Shown here: piece by piece, positions 11,515 to 22,003 of the stretch | Layout: every line of letters starts with the position of its first letter | How positions within the stretch are numbered: the first letter of the stretch is position 1 | Assembly: GCA_009733775.1 (NCBI GenBank) | Contig: WOGZ01000304.1 | Span: 1-39,655 of the forward strand | DNA: 39,655 nt | Source of the DNA: Alectoria sarmentosa | Lineage: Eukaryota > Ascomycota > Lecanoromycetes > Lecanorales > Parmeliaceae | Direction of reading: 5' to 3' | Position numbers and translations under genes: made by a program | Notes under the pieces: model-generated | What the model was told of the DNA's origin: nothing | The model's database searches: none | What the model saw: the letters and a program-made list of their open reading frames with translations, nothing else

Positions 11515-11696
11515 TAAAATTTATCAAGTATGGCGCCCTTATTAATATATGTATAAACGACGTTCGAAAGTATATTATGTCGTTAATTAATTTTATTATC
11601 GTCGATAATAGTCTCGTTTAATATTATATATATAACATTTATAAAAAAGATTATTTAAATCATTATCAAAATATATACGATGTTTAAATAAGATTT
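11515..11696 (+). repeat. Left half of an older ~450-bp repeat, interrupted by the chromovirus
   Basis: Matches about 21237-21413 along its length, with differences dominated by transitions. Together with 19203-19480 it forms a unit of about 455 bp, against about 453 bp for the uninterrupted copy. It contains an un-RIPed TGGCGCCC at 11531-11538. The repeat class is unresolved (solo LTR or MITE are options). Confidence 0.8.
11692..11696. repeat. Target-site duplication GATTT (left)
   Basis: Pairs with 19198-19202. It occurs once at the matching point of the uninterrupted repeat copy near 21409-21413. Confidence 0.9.
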
Positions 11697-11843
11697 TGCT
11701 AGAAGCATAAACTTCTTGCGAATATGTGAATGAATTACCTTTTTATTTAGAAAGAATTTGCTTGTTAAGTATATGTCTTATCAAGTCGCTTATTTCGACA
11801 ATTTCTTTTCTTGTTAAGGTATTTGCCTTGACAATTTCTAATA
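11697..11843 (-). repeat. 3' LTR of the chromovirus (left end on the plus strand)
   Basis: 147 bp, direct repeat of 19051-19197, preceded by the duplicated target GATTT at 11692-11696. The terminal CA on the plus strand has become TA. A clear polypurine tract is not visible next to it. Confidence 0.93.
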
Positions 11844-12202
11844 AAATATCGACAACAAAAGAAACGTCGACGTTTTCATTGATAAAAATCAAATCTTAAT
11901 TCTCAATTATTCGCAATTTTAACACTCCTTCGCAATATTAATATATCAAAATCTGATTTTGCTTGACGAGATATTGATATCGATTTTAAAAAAATCGATT
12001 TTTTATTAAAAACCTCAATTTTTATTAAAGCACGTTTCATTTTTAAAATCTTCGATGATGAGTCGAAAGCGGGTTTTTGAGCACTTCGATTCTACGTCGA
12101 AAAATTCATATTCGAAATCAAGGAAATTATTAACGCGAGAATCTCGTTAACGACTTGAAAATTTAATATCGAAACATTCGATGACGATTTGAAATCGAAT
12201 GT
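11844..12202 (-). other. 3' non-coding part of the chromovirus
   Basis: About 360 bp between the end of the pol frame and the 3' LTR. Moderately AT-rich with CpG-rich short motifs. No gene recognised. Confidence 0.6.
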
Positions 12203-12389
12203 TTAAAAAATTCGATTCGAAACCTCGATTTTTATCAAAAAACGTTTCGTCGTTAAAAATTTAATAAGAGAACGAAAATTCGTTTTCGAGGACATAATAA
12301 AATGAGACTTCGAATTTGTTGATAACATTCTTGATGAAAGTTTTAAAAAATTCGAAATCGATTTTAAAAAGCTTAAAGGATCGATATGA

Positions 12390-12565
12390 TTTTCGTAATT
12401 TTGAATTAATTTCAAAATATTTTGAAGATTTTTAACATTTCTTTATCTATTATATTATGATTTATATTTTTTTCATTTGATAAAATATTTCGTAATGAAA
12501 CCTCGTCTTTTAATGATGACACATTTGTTAATTATTCGATCGAATTTTTATGATTTATATTCATC
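12390..12565 (-). pseudogene. Chromodomain remnant at the C-terminus of chromovirus pol
   Basis: Minus-strand reading gives the chromodomain pattern: FVEEDIDEYKS, then an INK..I-K-RG stretch, YFIK-stop-KKY in place of the usual Y-L-I/V-K-W-K-G-Y, a second aromatic position also now a stop (YNR-stop), and a closing helix LIQNYENH. Both stops sit where the fold has Trp and both are explained by G-to-A changes in TGG. The frame runs on after the domain to about 12203. Chromodomains of this class bind methylated histone H3 and direct integration to heterochromatin (family knowledge). Confidence 0.85.
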
Positions 12566-12569
12566 GATG

Positions 12570-13500
12570 TCTTCTTCGACGAAAATAAAAGATAATTTAT
12601 CAAAGCGATCCCTATAAAAAAGATTCATCTTTGAATTTAAAATAAATTTCAATTGTGCTATTATAAAAACCAAATAAATTTTTTAATCGTTGAATATTTT
12701 CAAATGATAAGCGAGTCTTTTTACTTTGTTAAAAACTTTAAACGAATCGACGTATTATAAATCGTATTTTTTTTCGATGAGCGCAGTGGTAAACATGTTA
12801 TAATTATAATAAAGACGTAAAAGAGCGAAGTCTTCTTGTTGATAGAATTGTGACTAATGTTAATGATTATAATAATATTTCGAATTAATTTAAGTAAAGG
12901 CAATCGCGTTCGAGGCCTTTAAGTGAGCGATATATTAATTTTTAAAAAGCAATTTCTTCTCGTAAGCTTCGAGATTTAATGGTTGATTAAACGAAAAGTC
13001 GAAGACGATTTCGTTCGAATTCTTATTTAATGAGACAAAAATAACATTATTATAATTACTTTGAATGATTGAAATCGTAAATAATCACGTCGTAACGTCG
13101 TTTAAAGTAAACATTCAAAAATGAATAATAATCTCGATCGTTTGATTAATACGCTTATTGAATTCGTTTATTTGAAAATGATAAATCGTCGAATATAAAA
13201 GCTTGACTCTTAATTTGATAAATAAAATCTTTCATAATTCGTTGAAAAACTTTCGATCTCGATTAAAAATGATTTATTTTGATAATTTTCAATCGATTTT
13301 GCGAAGTCGTCGGAGTAAACGATCCGTTTATTCTTTAATAATGAAAATAAACTTTTTAAAAATCAAAGTAATTTTGCGGGAAAATTTGTTTGTTATCAAA
13401 AGAAGAGTATCGTAATCTTTCAAAGATTTCGACAAAGCTAAAATAAAATCGATAATTAAAATATAATATGAAATCGAAGACGTTAAGATTGATTGAAGCG
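12570..13500 (-). pseudogene. Integrase remnant of chromovirus pol
   Basis: Minus-strand order: LLLITNKFSRK (the usual TDKFSRK with the first catalytic Asp now Asn), IIFNRDRKF (second catalytic Asp kept), LLYSTIYHFQINEFNKR (the usual YHPQTDGxSER, with catalytic Glu now Lys at about 13154-13156), NQTIE, then SNEIVFDFSFNQPLNL near 12980 and AYEKKLLFKN. The post-core domain continues as YVDSFKVFNKVKRLAYHLK to IAQLKF, the usual GPFKVL...RLAY...AQLEP block. Every replacement noted is a G-to-A or C-to-T change. Not functional. Confidence 0.88.
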
Positions 13501-13699
13501 ATTCGTAAAAAAGATGTCGAGATGTTTAATATAATTGATATTGAAAATAATATCGAAGATATTCATATAATTATCGAGTTAATTCATAAACGTATTATTG
13601 ATAATTAATGATATTATAACATTTAACGAACTTTGAATAATTATTATCAAAATGCGCGACCTCGAAAAAAGTTTATATATAAAATTTCAAAACATAAAG

Positions 13700-14440
13700 T
13701 CGATTTAAAATGAAATCATAATCTTCGATAAAGAAATTGACTTTTCAAATAAAATTATCGATGTTTTGAAAAAAAGAAAATTGTGCGACGTTCTCGTCAG
13801 TATTAACATCGAGCACTTCGTTAACCTTTTTTTAAAAACTTTTTTTTTGATATTCATTAAAAAATTGTTTTCGCAATTTAAAATTAAATTTAATGAAAAA
13901 AGTAGTGCAATAAGCGTAATCGTATAAGACGTTAAACTCGTTTTCATTTTTCGAAAATGTTTACTTTTTTGCTTGAATAAAATGAAAAAGCGCATTTAAA
14001 ACGATATGCTGCTTTTCTGATTTATAACGAAATTTTAAACTTCGAAATCTTTGCACATATTTTGAGGTTCGAATCAGTCGAAGATTCAATTTTGTGATTG
14101 ATGAAGTAATTATGATAATTTGTTTAACGATTTTTAGGGCAGCGTTATGATCAATATAAATAACGATATAAAAAGCGAATTTTATTATATGTTGTATTTT
14201 GCCGAGGATTTAAACGATATCAACAAATTTTAACTTCGTAAATCAATAACGAGTTTTGACATTTTTCAATAAACGATTAAAAAAAAGAATGAGACGTATA
14301 TTAAAACGTAACGAATAAACGTTTTTAAAAACATTTTCGAGAACATGATAAATCATCGTTTCGAACCCGAAATCTTTATTAACGTCGAGATCGATATAAA
14401 GCATTAATTTCTCATCAAAATGTATCAAAAACGACGACTT
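13700..14440 (-). pseudogene. RNase H remnant of chromovirus pol
   Basis: The best-preserved piece is 14243-14428, an unbroken minus-strand stretch with LYIDLDVNKDFGFETMIYHV followed by ILFFNRLLKNVKTRY, matching the start of the Ty3/Gypsy RNase H domain of fungal elements. The domain continues leftwards into more degraded DNA up to the integrase. Apparent plus-strand open frames nearby are shadows. Confidence 0.83.
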
Positions 14441-14639
14441 GAAAAGCGCTTTTTATAATGCTTAAAAGAAAACAATTTCGACGTTTATTGATTCCCATAA
14501 ATAAGTGCGTAAAATAAATGTTTTATGTTCATTTCTCGTTTTTGGCGAGAAAACAAGCAAAACAATCTTTCGATTTTATAAAAATTTAATTATAATCGCA
14601 TAATGCTTCACGTAATCTTATAATTAATTAATTATATTT

Positions 14640-15300
14640 AAATAAGTTTTTAATTTCGATAATGTCGCTGAGAATGAAAATTTAAAAATCGTCTATAATT
14701 TATTTTTCGTAATTCACAGATTTAAAAAATCAACTTTTTGATCGAGAAGTTATACGAAAGAATAATTAAAAAAGATTTTATCAAAATTAATAAAAATTTC
14801 AGATTCGATAAATAAAGCGAATATCTTTCGAAAATATTGAGCATGTTTTTCGAGAGTTTTAAAATAAATGATTATATCGTCAACATACGTATAAGCAAAT
14901 GCTCGAAATCGATAAAGAAATTTATCAATTTATTTTTATATATATGCTAACGAATTTTTATATCTAATAACAATAACATTAAAAGTTTCTTAATCACGAT
15001 AACTTATTATCATAAACTTATAATGATCCTTTCAATAAACACGTCATTAATAAAAGAAACTAACATAATCGACGACGTTAATATATCGATAATTCTTAAT
15101 TGAAGTAATGAGATTCGCTTATAATAAAAGTGAATAAATATCAACTTACGTAATTACATTTAGGCCTCGAATATTAACAATAACACGACCCTTTTTAATA
15201 TCGTTAAACATAATCTTTTAGATAACGAATATTGAATAATTGAAAAACGTGAATTTTTTTATTCAATTAAGATAACCTTGCTCGTGAAATTTATCGAATA
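14640..15300 (-). pseudogene. Reverse transcriptase remnant of chromovirus pol
   Basis: The catalytic YVDD is intact at 14876-14887 (minus strand), followed by IIIYFKTLEKHAQYFRKIF and a INF-K-FF block, then LLDQKVDFLNL in place of the usual LLGQxVDxLGL. An upstream RT motif, KGRVIVNIRGLN, lies at about 15160-15202; there the usual Asp of VVDIRGLN is Asn. Several in-frame stops. Motifs fit Ty3/Gypsy, not Copia or LINE. Confidence 0.9.
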
Positions 15301-16079
15301 TTTTATTAATAACTTTTTTAATATTCTTTCTCAGAGAATATATTCGGGCAATCTTTAACATATATTGTTTTTAATCAAACTTAAATGAAATACGTATTTA
15401 TTCGAGCTTGAAAATCTTCGCGAATCCTTTTTTTTATCATAACGTGAAAAATTCGTTAACGACTTCTTGCATAATTAAAAGATTATCATAAATAATTATT
15501 TCATTTGATAAAATAATGTTAATGTTAATCGAAATTATTGCAACGTCGAGAATAAATGCGAAGATTATCGAAATAATAAAAGGAATTATCGCAGATTTAA
15601 TTGTCAACATCACAATAACGAAAGCGATAATAAATTTATTGAAAACTCATTTGATTCAGTTTTTTTAATAAATTTTTTTTAATTAACGAATAACAAGCTT
15701 AACGACGTTCGCTTATTTAATAATAATGTAATAACAATTATCAAAATCGACTTTTTAAATAATATCGAAACGTAAATTTCGAGAAATTTTGACAACTTGA
15801 TTCGAGTCATTTTTAATAATAACAATTATCATAAAAGCATCGATAAGATACGCGTATAAAAACAATTGCGACTCGTCGAATTTGAAAAAAAAGTTATAAT
15901 CAAATAAAGTTATATAATGTATTAAGATATAAACTTCAGATCGAAAAGGAATAATAATGAATTTTTTAATATATATAAAATGCGTGATAACACGATCTTC
16001 TCTGACGCGAACTTTTATTAAAACAAAGATTTAATAATTTTTAATCTCTGCCCGGGCTTGAAAAATGAGAATGTTAATC

Positions 16080-16420
16080 TTTTTAAAAATCATAATGTTC
16101 ATTTCAATCAAGACATTGATTTTGAGATCGTCGATGATATAAATTTTTCTCGACGACGTTATTGTCGTGACGTTATTATTTTTTGAGAAAAGAAACGATG
16201 TGATCACATATTTTAAGGTTTAATAACGATTGAATTTTATTTCCCTCATCGTGATAAAATTAATCATAATTTTAATTGATAATTTAAGATTTGCTTTAAC
16301 TAGTTAAATATGATTCATTAAAAAAACAAAGCATCTCATATTCATATAATCATTATTAATTTTCTTTTTAAATTTCAACTTAATAACAGTCATAACATAA
16401 TAATAACGTCGAAAAACTTA
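16080..16420 (-). pseudogene. Retropepsin-like protease remnant
   Basis: Minus-strand reading shows IYIIDDLKINVLIEMNIM, matching the block FHVVDDLxxxxLIGMDIM near the C-terminal half of aspartic proteases in fungal Gypsy elements. The Gly is mutated to Glu. I did not find the catalytic D-S/T-G triad with certainty in the decayed upstream part. Confidence 0.68.
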
Positions 16421-16599
16421 ATCGATATCGATCTCAAAAGCGAAATCAAATGATGATTTAATAACTTTCTCGAACTTTTCTTTGACTTTAATAAAGTTTT
16501 AAAAATCTAATATTTCGATAAAAGAATATGATAAATAAATTTTTGATTTTTTAAAAGGATAATTTAAACATGATAACGAGTTCGTTTATTAATTTTTTT

Positions 16600-18150
16600 T
16601 TAAATTTTCGAAATGCTTATAAAGCTCGTTTTTGAATAAAAACATAATTAAATAATAATGATATTGACGACTAACCTTATTCTTAAATTTTACTTCGAAA
16701 TCGTTTTTAATAAAATAACCGACGCTTTCATTCTCGAAATGAGGTTAATAATAATTAAATTCTTCGTCGATATAATAATTGTTCGATTCTTTATTTTTTT
16801 TAAAAATCTTATTTTTATTTTAAAGAGATTCGAAATTTATAATTTTGTTCTCGATATTAAATTCGTTAATTTGATAAATCGTATCTTATAAGCGTTGTTT
16901 ATTAAAAAATCCTTCGCCTTTTACTTGTTTATTAAAATTATTTTCATAATAAGGATTTTGTTAACTCGAAGATCGATTCGTCGAATTTAACGAATTTTGT
17001 TTTTCGATAATTTATAAAGATTATTTTAATGTCGACAATTTTTAACGAGATGAATTTGATTGCTGAGCGTATTAATTTGATTATTTAATTTGATTCGAAT
17101 AAGCATTGAAATCGTTGAATTGATAAAAAAAGAATTATTATTGAGAATAATAAAATTGAAACGATCTTTCATCATCATAATACGATTATTAATTGAATTC
17201 AAAATTTTATTAATGAGATTGAGATTAAATATAATTATTTTTATTATCAAATCGAAATTATCGATTTACTTAAATAGAGGATTTAAAAGATGAGATTTCG
17301 AATTCAATATTCTTTTCTTCTTTATACTTATTTATATAAATTTATTAATTATATTTAAAATCATCGAAATCGAAAAGGAAATTTTAAAAAATAATATTAT
17401 TTTTAAAATATCGAATATCACGTCTCAATTCGAAGTCGAGATTATTATAAATAACGTCGAATTAATTTTTAACGTTCGTGAATTTAACATTTTTAAAAGC
17501 TCGAAAAATACGCTAAGCATATTTTCGAGACTCTCGACGATTAATAACATCTCGTAAAATATATCTTTTTTTGAAAAGCGAGTCGATGATAACGTTGATA
17601 AAAGATTTAAAATGATGAATAAACATTCTTTTTTATTCGTCGAATTTGTTCTTGAATTTAATAAAACGTTTATTATTTTTTGAGAGTTCGAATAATCATT
17701 ATTTCAAAGCAAAATCTTTTAAATAAATTTAAAGATTTGTGCGAACGAGTTTTTCATTTTTGATGCTTGTCACGTTATGAGTGTGTTTTAAAAAAAGATA
17801 TACATTATGAAAATAAGTTTTTTTGAAAATGTGTTTTATCGTCGAAACTTCGAAAATTATCGACTTATCTTTATACATCGAATTGAAAAATCTAATATCG
17901 CTCGAATTTCATCTTGGTTGTTTTAAAGAATCATTATCGAGATCGTCGATTTTTGAGAGATCTCGTTTCTCGAATTGTTCAGAAGGATCTGGTTGAAACG
18001 AATTATTATAAACGTATTGTGACACGATGGCGGAAGCAGTTGTTGCGATGATAGTTTATAAATGAGGATCATTGAGATTTATTTTATTTATCGAGTTGAT
18101 TGAATGAGAATAGATTGTCTTTTTAATGAAAGTCGTTTTGATAATCAAGT
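16600..18150 (-). pseudogene. Gag remnant of the chromovirus
   Basis: Minus-strand frames give DIRFFNSMYKDKSIIFEV near 17900 and TYFHNVYLFLKH near 17820, matching the conserved fungal Gag pattern (GFF-P-Y, TYFRDVYxFV), then KLVRTNL, the usual VRQNL of the capsid core. A C-terminal stretch at 16900-16990 reads NPYYENNFNKQVKGEGF. No intact CCHC zinc knuckle could be called. Limits are approximate because stops interrupt all frames. Confidence 0.72.
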
Positions 18151-19050
18151 CGATAAGTTTTGAGATTGAAAATTTAAAAAAAATGAATATCGATAAGGTA
18201 AGCGAAATAATTCTTATAAACGATAAATCTCGAAGGCGTTAAAGAGCCTGAATTTCGTTTTTAAATTTGATGAAAATAACATAAAGTGTAAATCGATTTA
18301 TAATTTAATCCATCGATCAAGAATATGCTTCGATAAAATTTAATCGTATAAAATAACGTTGAGCTCTCGTCGAAAATATTTCTTTATTAATTAACGATAA
18401 TCGAAAATTGTTGATAACAATCTGAGTGATGAGATTATGAATGTTTTTAATAAAAAGATTAATGAAGAAATGGTCGATTTTAAAGAATTCTTGCAATTAA
18501 AAAGAAAAAATGACGATGTCTCAAGTGATTGAATTTAAGGTCGAAATTAAAAACGTAAAAGAAATCAGATTGAGAATATTTGTTGATAATTTAAAGAAAA
18601 TACGATAAAAGATAATGTAAAAGAAAATGATTAAAAGAAATATTTGAAAAAAGATTGAAGTTTTTGATAAAAAATATTTTTCCCGCGTGTAAAAATGCTT
18701 GATTAAACAATCAGATCGGCGATCCGAAATTTTCGAAGAACAATAAAAATATTCTCGAAAGTCTCAAAAACCTCGTTTCGTCGGGTTTCACGTAAAGAGT
18801 CGACGATATTATCAAATCGACGATTAAATAGAAAAAATAAGATTTTCTTTTATAACATTATAAAGAAGTCTTCGATAATGAAATAAACGAATTATTCGAT
18901 AATAAAGCGGAAGATTTATTAAAAGAATAAATTTTGATGTTATAAATAATTAATGCTTATCGAGAAAAGAGTAGATTAATTATCGAACTTCTAATGCTTA
19001 ATAGATAATAATATGATACTTATTATACGTTTTTCGATATTATTATCATT

Positions 19051-19197
19051 TGCTAAAAATATAAACTTTTTGCGAATATGTGAATAAATTGTTTTTTTAT
19101 TTAAAAAGAATTTGCTTATTAAGTATATGCTTTATCAAATCGCTTACTTCGATAATTTCTTTCCTTATCGAGATACTTGTCTTAACAATTTCTAACA
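19051..19197 (-). repeat. 5' LTR of the chromovirus (right end on the plus strand)
   Basis: 147 bp, same length as the left copy with no indels. About two dozen differences from the left LTR, all C/T or G/A transitions by eye. On the coding (minus) strand it is the upstream LTR and would carry the promoter. The outer edge is fixed by GATTT at 19198-19202. No primer-binding site can be called with confidence in the adjacent internal DNA. Confidence 0.93.
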
Positions 19198-19202
19198 GAT
19201 TT
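19198..19202. repeat. Target-site duplication GATTT (right)
   Basis: Pairs with 11692-11696, directly after the CA end of the right LTR. Confidence 0.9.
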
Positions 19203-19480
19203 AATATCTGCGATTCGAGATTATTCGAATTAATTAAATCGTATCGTTTTATAATTCGTTTCGTGATTACGATATTAACTTTAAAAGAATTATTATATTA
19301 TTAAAATATTAAATTGCGTTTGTGATTATCATTTGCTTATTTTTATATAAATCTTCTTTATTTTTAAAGCTTTGTGACGTTATGATATTAGATTAATGAT
19401 AAAGTTGTTAATAAACGTTTCAAATATGATATTGATGTTGCTATCGTCGTCGAAGAAAAAAACGTTATTAAAACATTAAA
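19203..19480 (+). repeat. Right half of the older ~450-bp repeat
   Basis: Matches about 21414-21690. The first 15 bases (AATATCTGCGATTCG) differ from the uninterrupted copy only by transitions. Further matches are GAATTAATTAAA and a TATCGTCGTCGAAGAAA motif near 19440. Confidence 0.78.
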
Positions 19481-19971
19481 ATTTCAATTAGAAAATTATA
19501 TCATTTTAATTATATATTAATCTTTTAAGAGATTATGTTATATGAGAGAATATATATTATAGTATTTTCGTTTTTCGTTGCATTTTAAATAAATAAGAAA
19601 TGAATGTTTTAAATCATTTTAAAGATATTTTTTTTCGTTTCGCTTTTTCGCAACAATTTAATAACGAGATAATTGAATATTTCATCGAATCGCATTTATT
19701 CGAAAGATTATATTTAATATTTTATATGTTTTTTATAACGAGTTAAACGATTAAAAAATAACGTTGTTATTATTTTTAAAAGAAATAATATTACGAAGTT
19801 TATAATAAAGTCTTTATCAAAATTTTAACATTATATTAAAATATATCAAGTCTTTATATTTAGAAAATAGAGAAATATATTCAAAACAGTCGTATTTACG
19901 TTTATTATTTTTCAAAATCAGATTTTTATTTTTGCTTTGATATAGTACGTCAGAAAAAAAAAGTGCTATCG

Positions 19972-20290
19972 TTATATTTATTTTATTCAAAATCGCATAT
20001 TTTTCAATAAAGAATCAGTATTTTTTTCACCTTAAACGTATTTTTATAATATTAAAATTTTAAAGATCTTTTTATCGCTATTTTATTAATATCGATTTTT
20101 TTATTAAGTTATTAATTCGATTTATCGTTACATTTATTTTATAAAAAAATTATATTTCGTAAAAAGTTATTCTCTCTTTTCTTTTAAATTCGTTTTTATA
20201 GTATTAAATTATTAAAAATCTTTTCAGCATCGCTTTATTAAATTCGAAAAGCTTTTAATATCGACTTTTTAACTAAATTATTCAACTATA
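19972..20290 (+). repeat. 156-bp tandem duplication
   Basis: Units at 19972 and 20128 share TTAYATTTATTTTAT, CGTTTTTATARTATTAAA, ATCTTTT...ATCGCTTTATTAA and TATCGACTTTTTA. A decayed third start lies near 20285. Confidence 0.75.
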
Positions 20291-20493
20291 TTTAAGCATT
20301 AACTATTTTTTGAATATCATAAATGCATCGTTTATTTAATTTTATTTTCATTAATTAATTAATTATTAAATTATAATTAAATAATTATATACGTTAAATC
20401 TTTTTATAATTATTATAAAAAAATATTCGATTTTAAAAATAAGCTTTATAATTATATTTAACACGAAAGTTAAAAGCTTTTTTTTAATAAAAG

Positions 20494-20800
20494 CGCTACT
20501 GCTAACAAAATTGCGTTGATTTAATTTTTTATTTTTGAGATAAAATTAAACGATGCGAACATCGCTATCAAAAAGACGAGAATAAAGTATTTTACGCACG
20601 TTATAATATCGATATCTTTCTTCGCTACTAAGAACATTACGATTCACAAATCTAATTTAATATTATTTTTTATTTTTGAGACGATATTTAGTGATGCGAA
20701 TATCGTTATTAAAAAAAGAGAAATAAATTATAATATATATACACGTTTCGCAGTAACATTCTTTTTCGCTATTAAAAATATAACGTTTTACGATTTTGAT
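20494..20800 (+). repeat. ~130-145-bp tandem duplication
   Basis: CGCTACT/CGCTACTA/CGCTATTA points at 20494, 20623 and 20767. In between, TTTTTATTTTTGAGA and GATGCGAAYATCG recur in each unit. Confidence 0.78.
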
Positions 20801-21236
20801 TTATTAATACTCATTTTTGTTGAAAATATTATTTTAGAAACTTTATTATTATTATCGTTATTAATTTATCGAATATTGTTATTTTTATTATTCGCATATA
20901 AAATAATTATATTAAAGATTTATTTTATAATTATTAATTTGTATATACGTTATATTTTATTAAGTAACTTTTAAGCTCGTAATAAAATTATATATTTTAC
21001 GATAATATTTTTTATCATATTTATATAAAATCTTTACGAGAAATTTTATAATAAAAAGAAATTAATTACTTTTACATTAAGTAAGATTTTTAATTTCTTA
21101 ATTAATTAAAATATATTATTCGATTGTCAAAAGTCTCGTTTTAAATGTTTAAATTCGATCGTTAAAATTTCATTTTTCGTCGCTATAAAATCGAATACTT
21201 AGGTATTTATTTCGCAATTATACGATTATATAAAAT

Positions 21237-21690
21237 TTACTAAATATGAAATTATTATTAATATATATATAAACGATGTTTAAAAGTATATTATATCGTT
21301 AATTGATCTCGCTATCGTCGATTAAATCGTTATATAATTTCGTATTTTAACATTTTAATAAAGAAAGTTATTAACAAATTTATATTAAGATATATAATAT
21401 TCGAATAAGATTTAGCGCTTGCGACTCGAAATCGATCGAATTAATTAAATTATATTATTTAACGATTTCTTCTCTGCTCGAAAATTAGATTTTATGTATT
21501 TATTTTATAATTAAATGCTTATATAATTATAACTTCTTCATTTTTTTATTAAATGTTTTTAAAATTGAAGTCTTATAACGTTATAATAGCATATTCGCGA
21601 TAAACTATTCGCTAAATTTTCGAAATAAATTATCGTCGTCGTCGTCGCCGTCGAAGAAAGTTATCGTTAAAATATTAAAAAAGCTTTGTT
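21237..21690 (+). repeat. Uninterrupted copy of the ~450-bp repeat (empty site for the chromovirus)
   Basis: Continuous across the position where the other copy carries the 7.5-kb insertion; GATTT is present once. It contains a short GTC/GCC trinucleotide run near 21633-21652. No coding capacity. Confidence 0.8.
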
Positions 21691-21794
21691 TTTATTGATT
21701 TTTGAGCATACATAATAAGCGTTTTTTATAATATTATATTATAATAATAACATTAATAATAAAAAGAGTTTACATTAATTTATAACGATAAAAA

Positions 21795-22003
21795 TTATCG
21801 TTATTCGAAGAAGAAAATAATATTATAAGCGTATTTTATTTAGCTTTATTATTTATTTAATTTTATCGAATTTATCGATTTTAGCGTGCTTTAAAGATTA
21901 ATATATAAACTTTTCTTTTTTATATATAATTTTCTAAACTTATTATTTTCGTTATATACATTTATATAATTTTAAACTTTATATTAATTTTGATAATAAC
22001 GAG
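21795..22003 (+). repeat. Dispersed repeat, forward copy B
   Basis: Copy of 9480-9690. It lies about 100 bp right of the uninterrupted ~450-bp repeat. Differences from copy A are mostly transitions. Confidence 0.72.

Larger units (their letters stand above)
11697..19197 (-). mobile_element. Ty3/Gypsy chromovirus LTR retrotransposon, complete but RIP-inactivated
   Basis: 7501 bp, bounded by 147-bp LTRs (11697-11843 and 19051-19197) that begin TG and end CA (CA mutated to TA at 11842-11843), with a perfect 5-bp target duplication GATTT at 11692-11696 and 19198-19202. Reading right to left on the minus strand, remains of gag, protease, RT, RNase H, integrase and chromodomain appear in the PR-RT-RH-INT order that separates Ty3/Gypsy from Copia. 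All frames are broken by stops of the TGG/CAA-to-TGA/TAA/TAG type. It retains more TG and CA than its flanks, so it is probably younger or less heavily RIPed. It is inserted in an older repeat whose uninterrupted copy lies at about 21237-21690. Confidence 0.95.

Noticed and set aside
11531..11538. TGGCGCCC, resembling a tRNA-Lys primer-binding site
   Set aside because: Not next to any LTR I can define; the flanking DNA belongs to the older repeat.
12779..12796. tRNA-like A box (GAGCGCAGTGGTAAAC)
   Set aside because: No B box or cloverleaf follows, and the bases are explained by the integrase C-terminal coding region on the minus strand.
13203..13415. 70-codon plus-strand open frame
   Set aside because: It is the complement of the chromovirus integrase core, which is legible on the minus strand.
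9505..22003. 9505-9687 and 21821-22003 as the LTR pair of one large element enclosing the chromovirus
   Set aside because: Similarity extends beyond the supposed TG/CA ends, there is no matching target duplication, and a third copy lies inverted at 5770-6005.
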